The notes under the pieces were generated by a model. That model was given only the letters and a program-made list of their open reading frames with translations, was not told the DNA's origin and ran no database searches. The position numbers and the translations under genes were made by a program. From contig CAXGUU010000188.1 in the NCBI GenBank assembly GCA_964012875.1, positions 1 through 6,609 of the forward strand: 6,609 bases of DNA, written 5' to 3'. Origin of the DNA: CAXGUU01 sp964012875 (GTDB taxonomy: Bacteria > Pseudomonadota > Gammaproteobacteria > Ga0077536). Shown in pieces: positions 6,009 through 6,609 of the stretch; the first letter of the stretch is position 1; every line of letters starts with the position of its first letter.

Positions 6009-6437
6009 TCACGAATCCGCCGCGATCTCGCCGATACCAATGGCGTAGAGGCGAGAATTTTCTAGCGCTGCCGTCCTGTGATGTTCAATCGCCTGATATT
6101 CAGCCGAAGCGCGCATTTCCCCTAAAGATTGCGGCGTCGGATATTCGACCAAGATCATGTCATCCCAGATTTCATTGGCCGGCCCAATTACAGTGGCGGC
6201 TACTGGCCCAGAAAAGACGATTCGAGCTTTGATCGCTTCTAGACATGGTCTGACCACTTCCATATACCGCCTGTACGCTTCGCGCCCTGTGAAAGCCTTT
6301 TCATCAGGAAATCCCGAATAGTCTGCCGCTTTTCGGTATCTCAGGAGATTCAGCATCGTTACGCGGCCGCCGCTTTCCAGCTGCGCACCAAGAGTCCGCA
6401 TCTGTTCGTCGGTTGGAAGGATAGCTATTTCAACCAT
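6009..6437 (-). CDS. DUF1330 family protein, 142 aa, possible integron cassette gene
   Basis: The ATG at 6437 has GGAG at 6449-6446 with eight bases between. Residues about 25-133 match the DUF1330 (PF07045) pattern, a small dimeric alpha/beta-barrel fold. The strand GRVTMLNLLRYR (24-35) opens it. GREAYRRYMEVV (51-62) and FSGPVAATVIG (75-85) follow, then the strand WDDMILVEYP (91-100) and SAEYQAIEHHRTAALENSRL (111-130). There is no signal peptide, so it should be cytoplasmic. The family's reaction is unknown; the fold is shared with small monooxygenases and EthD-like proteins. On the minus strand its stop is followed after 91 bases by the attC site, the arrangement of a mobile gene cassette. 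It is also 81 bases downstream of an outer-membrane protein gene on the same strand, so an ordinary operon is the alternative. Confidence 0.8.
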   Translation of the reverse strand: MVEIAILPTDEQMRTLGAQLESGGRVTMLNLLRYRKAADYSGFPDEKAFTGREAYRRYMEVVRPCLEAIKARIVFSGPVAATVIGPANEIWDDMILVEYPTPQSLGEMRASAEYQAIEHHRTAALENSRLYAIGIGEIAADS

Positions 6438-6518
6438 TTCGTTTTCTCCGACAGCGACAATTTCAATCTACATTAAGCGTCTGTTTAGTATGGAGTATTT
6501 TCCGTATACGAAGCTGAG

Positions 6519-6609
6519 TCAGAACTGCCAGCGTAAGTTAATGGAGCCGCCGTATGCGTTATAGCCACTGCGCCCCTCATACTCGTAGTCCACCCGTACC
6601 GACATCAGG
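6519..6609 (-). CDS. C-terminal end of an outer-membrane beta-barrel protein (partial)
   Basis: On the minus strand the frame read from 6608 has 29 codons before a TGA at 6521-6519. The last residues are YGGSINLRWQF. Alternating hydrophobic and polar residues ending in Phe, with Trp at -3 and Leu at -5, form the C-terminal strand signal read by the BAM complex of Gram-negative bacteria. The preceding SVRVDYEYEGRSGYNAY looks like a strand and a turn. The start lies outside the window, so the type of barrel (porin, TonB-dependent receptor or other) cannot be told. It lies on the same strand as the DUF1330 gene and upstream of it. Confidence 0.7.
   Translation of the reverse strand, partial: LMSVRVDYEYEGRSGYNAYGGSINLRWQF

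Noticed and set aside
1..6609. CRISPR array, tRNA or rRNA genes
   Set aside because: No regularly spaced repeats beyond two copies and no tRNA or rRNA-like segments were seen on either strand.

Overview
The window looks like part of the chromosome of an environmental, probably gammaproteobacterial, Gram-negative organism. The evidence is a moderately GC-rich sequence, clear GGAG-type ribosome-binding sites, Sec-type signal peptides, a periplasmic thioredoxin/DsbD-like pair, an outer-membrane beta-barrel C-terminus, an OruR/ArgR-type AraC regulator and a probable integron attC site. The lineage is inferred, not proven.

Layout. (1) Bases 1-564, + strand: the last 22 codons of a gene ending in a decapeptide-repeat tail, then a small secreted protein of unknown function. 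(2) Bases 578-1704, - strand: a periplasmic thioredoxin gene followed by a CcdA/DsbD-like membrane protein gene, with the stop of the first overlapping the TTG start of the second. Together they should carry reducing equivalents across the inner membrane. (3) Bases 1718-1969, - strand: the N-terminal remnant of a cytochrome P450 gene, broken after about 56 codons and running into the leader of the thioredoxin gene. (4) Bases 2035-3081, - strand: an AraC-family regulator. (5) Bases 3082-3262: the divergent intergenic region, with two 17-bp direct repeats on a 21-bp period, the geometry of AraC half-sites. (6) Bases 3263-5682, + strand: a two-gene operon with an ATGA overlap, encoding an MpaB/DUF2236-like putative haem oxygenase and an FAD-dependent amine-oxidase-type oxidoreductase. 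(7) Bases 5683-6008: no gene, but terminator-like hairpins, a probable 97-bp attC site and another hairpin. (8) Bases 6009-6609, - strand: a DUF1330 protein gene and, upstream of it, the C-terminal end of an outer-membrane beta-barrel protein.

How it may work together. The AraC regulator probably controls the divergent oxygenase/flavoprotein operon through the paired repeats. The adjacent P450 relic suggests that the locus was once a larger oxidative (lipid- or terpenoid-type) cluster, but no substrate can be read from the sequence. The DUF1330 gene followed by an attC on the same strand has the order and orientation of an integron gene cassette. No integrase, attI or second attC is visible, so it would be a lone or array-edge cassette. 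The most interesting points are this attC, the AraC/MpaB/FAD module with its operator pair, and the P450 relic.
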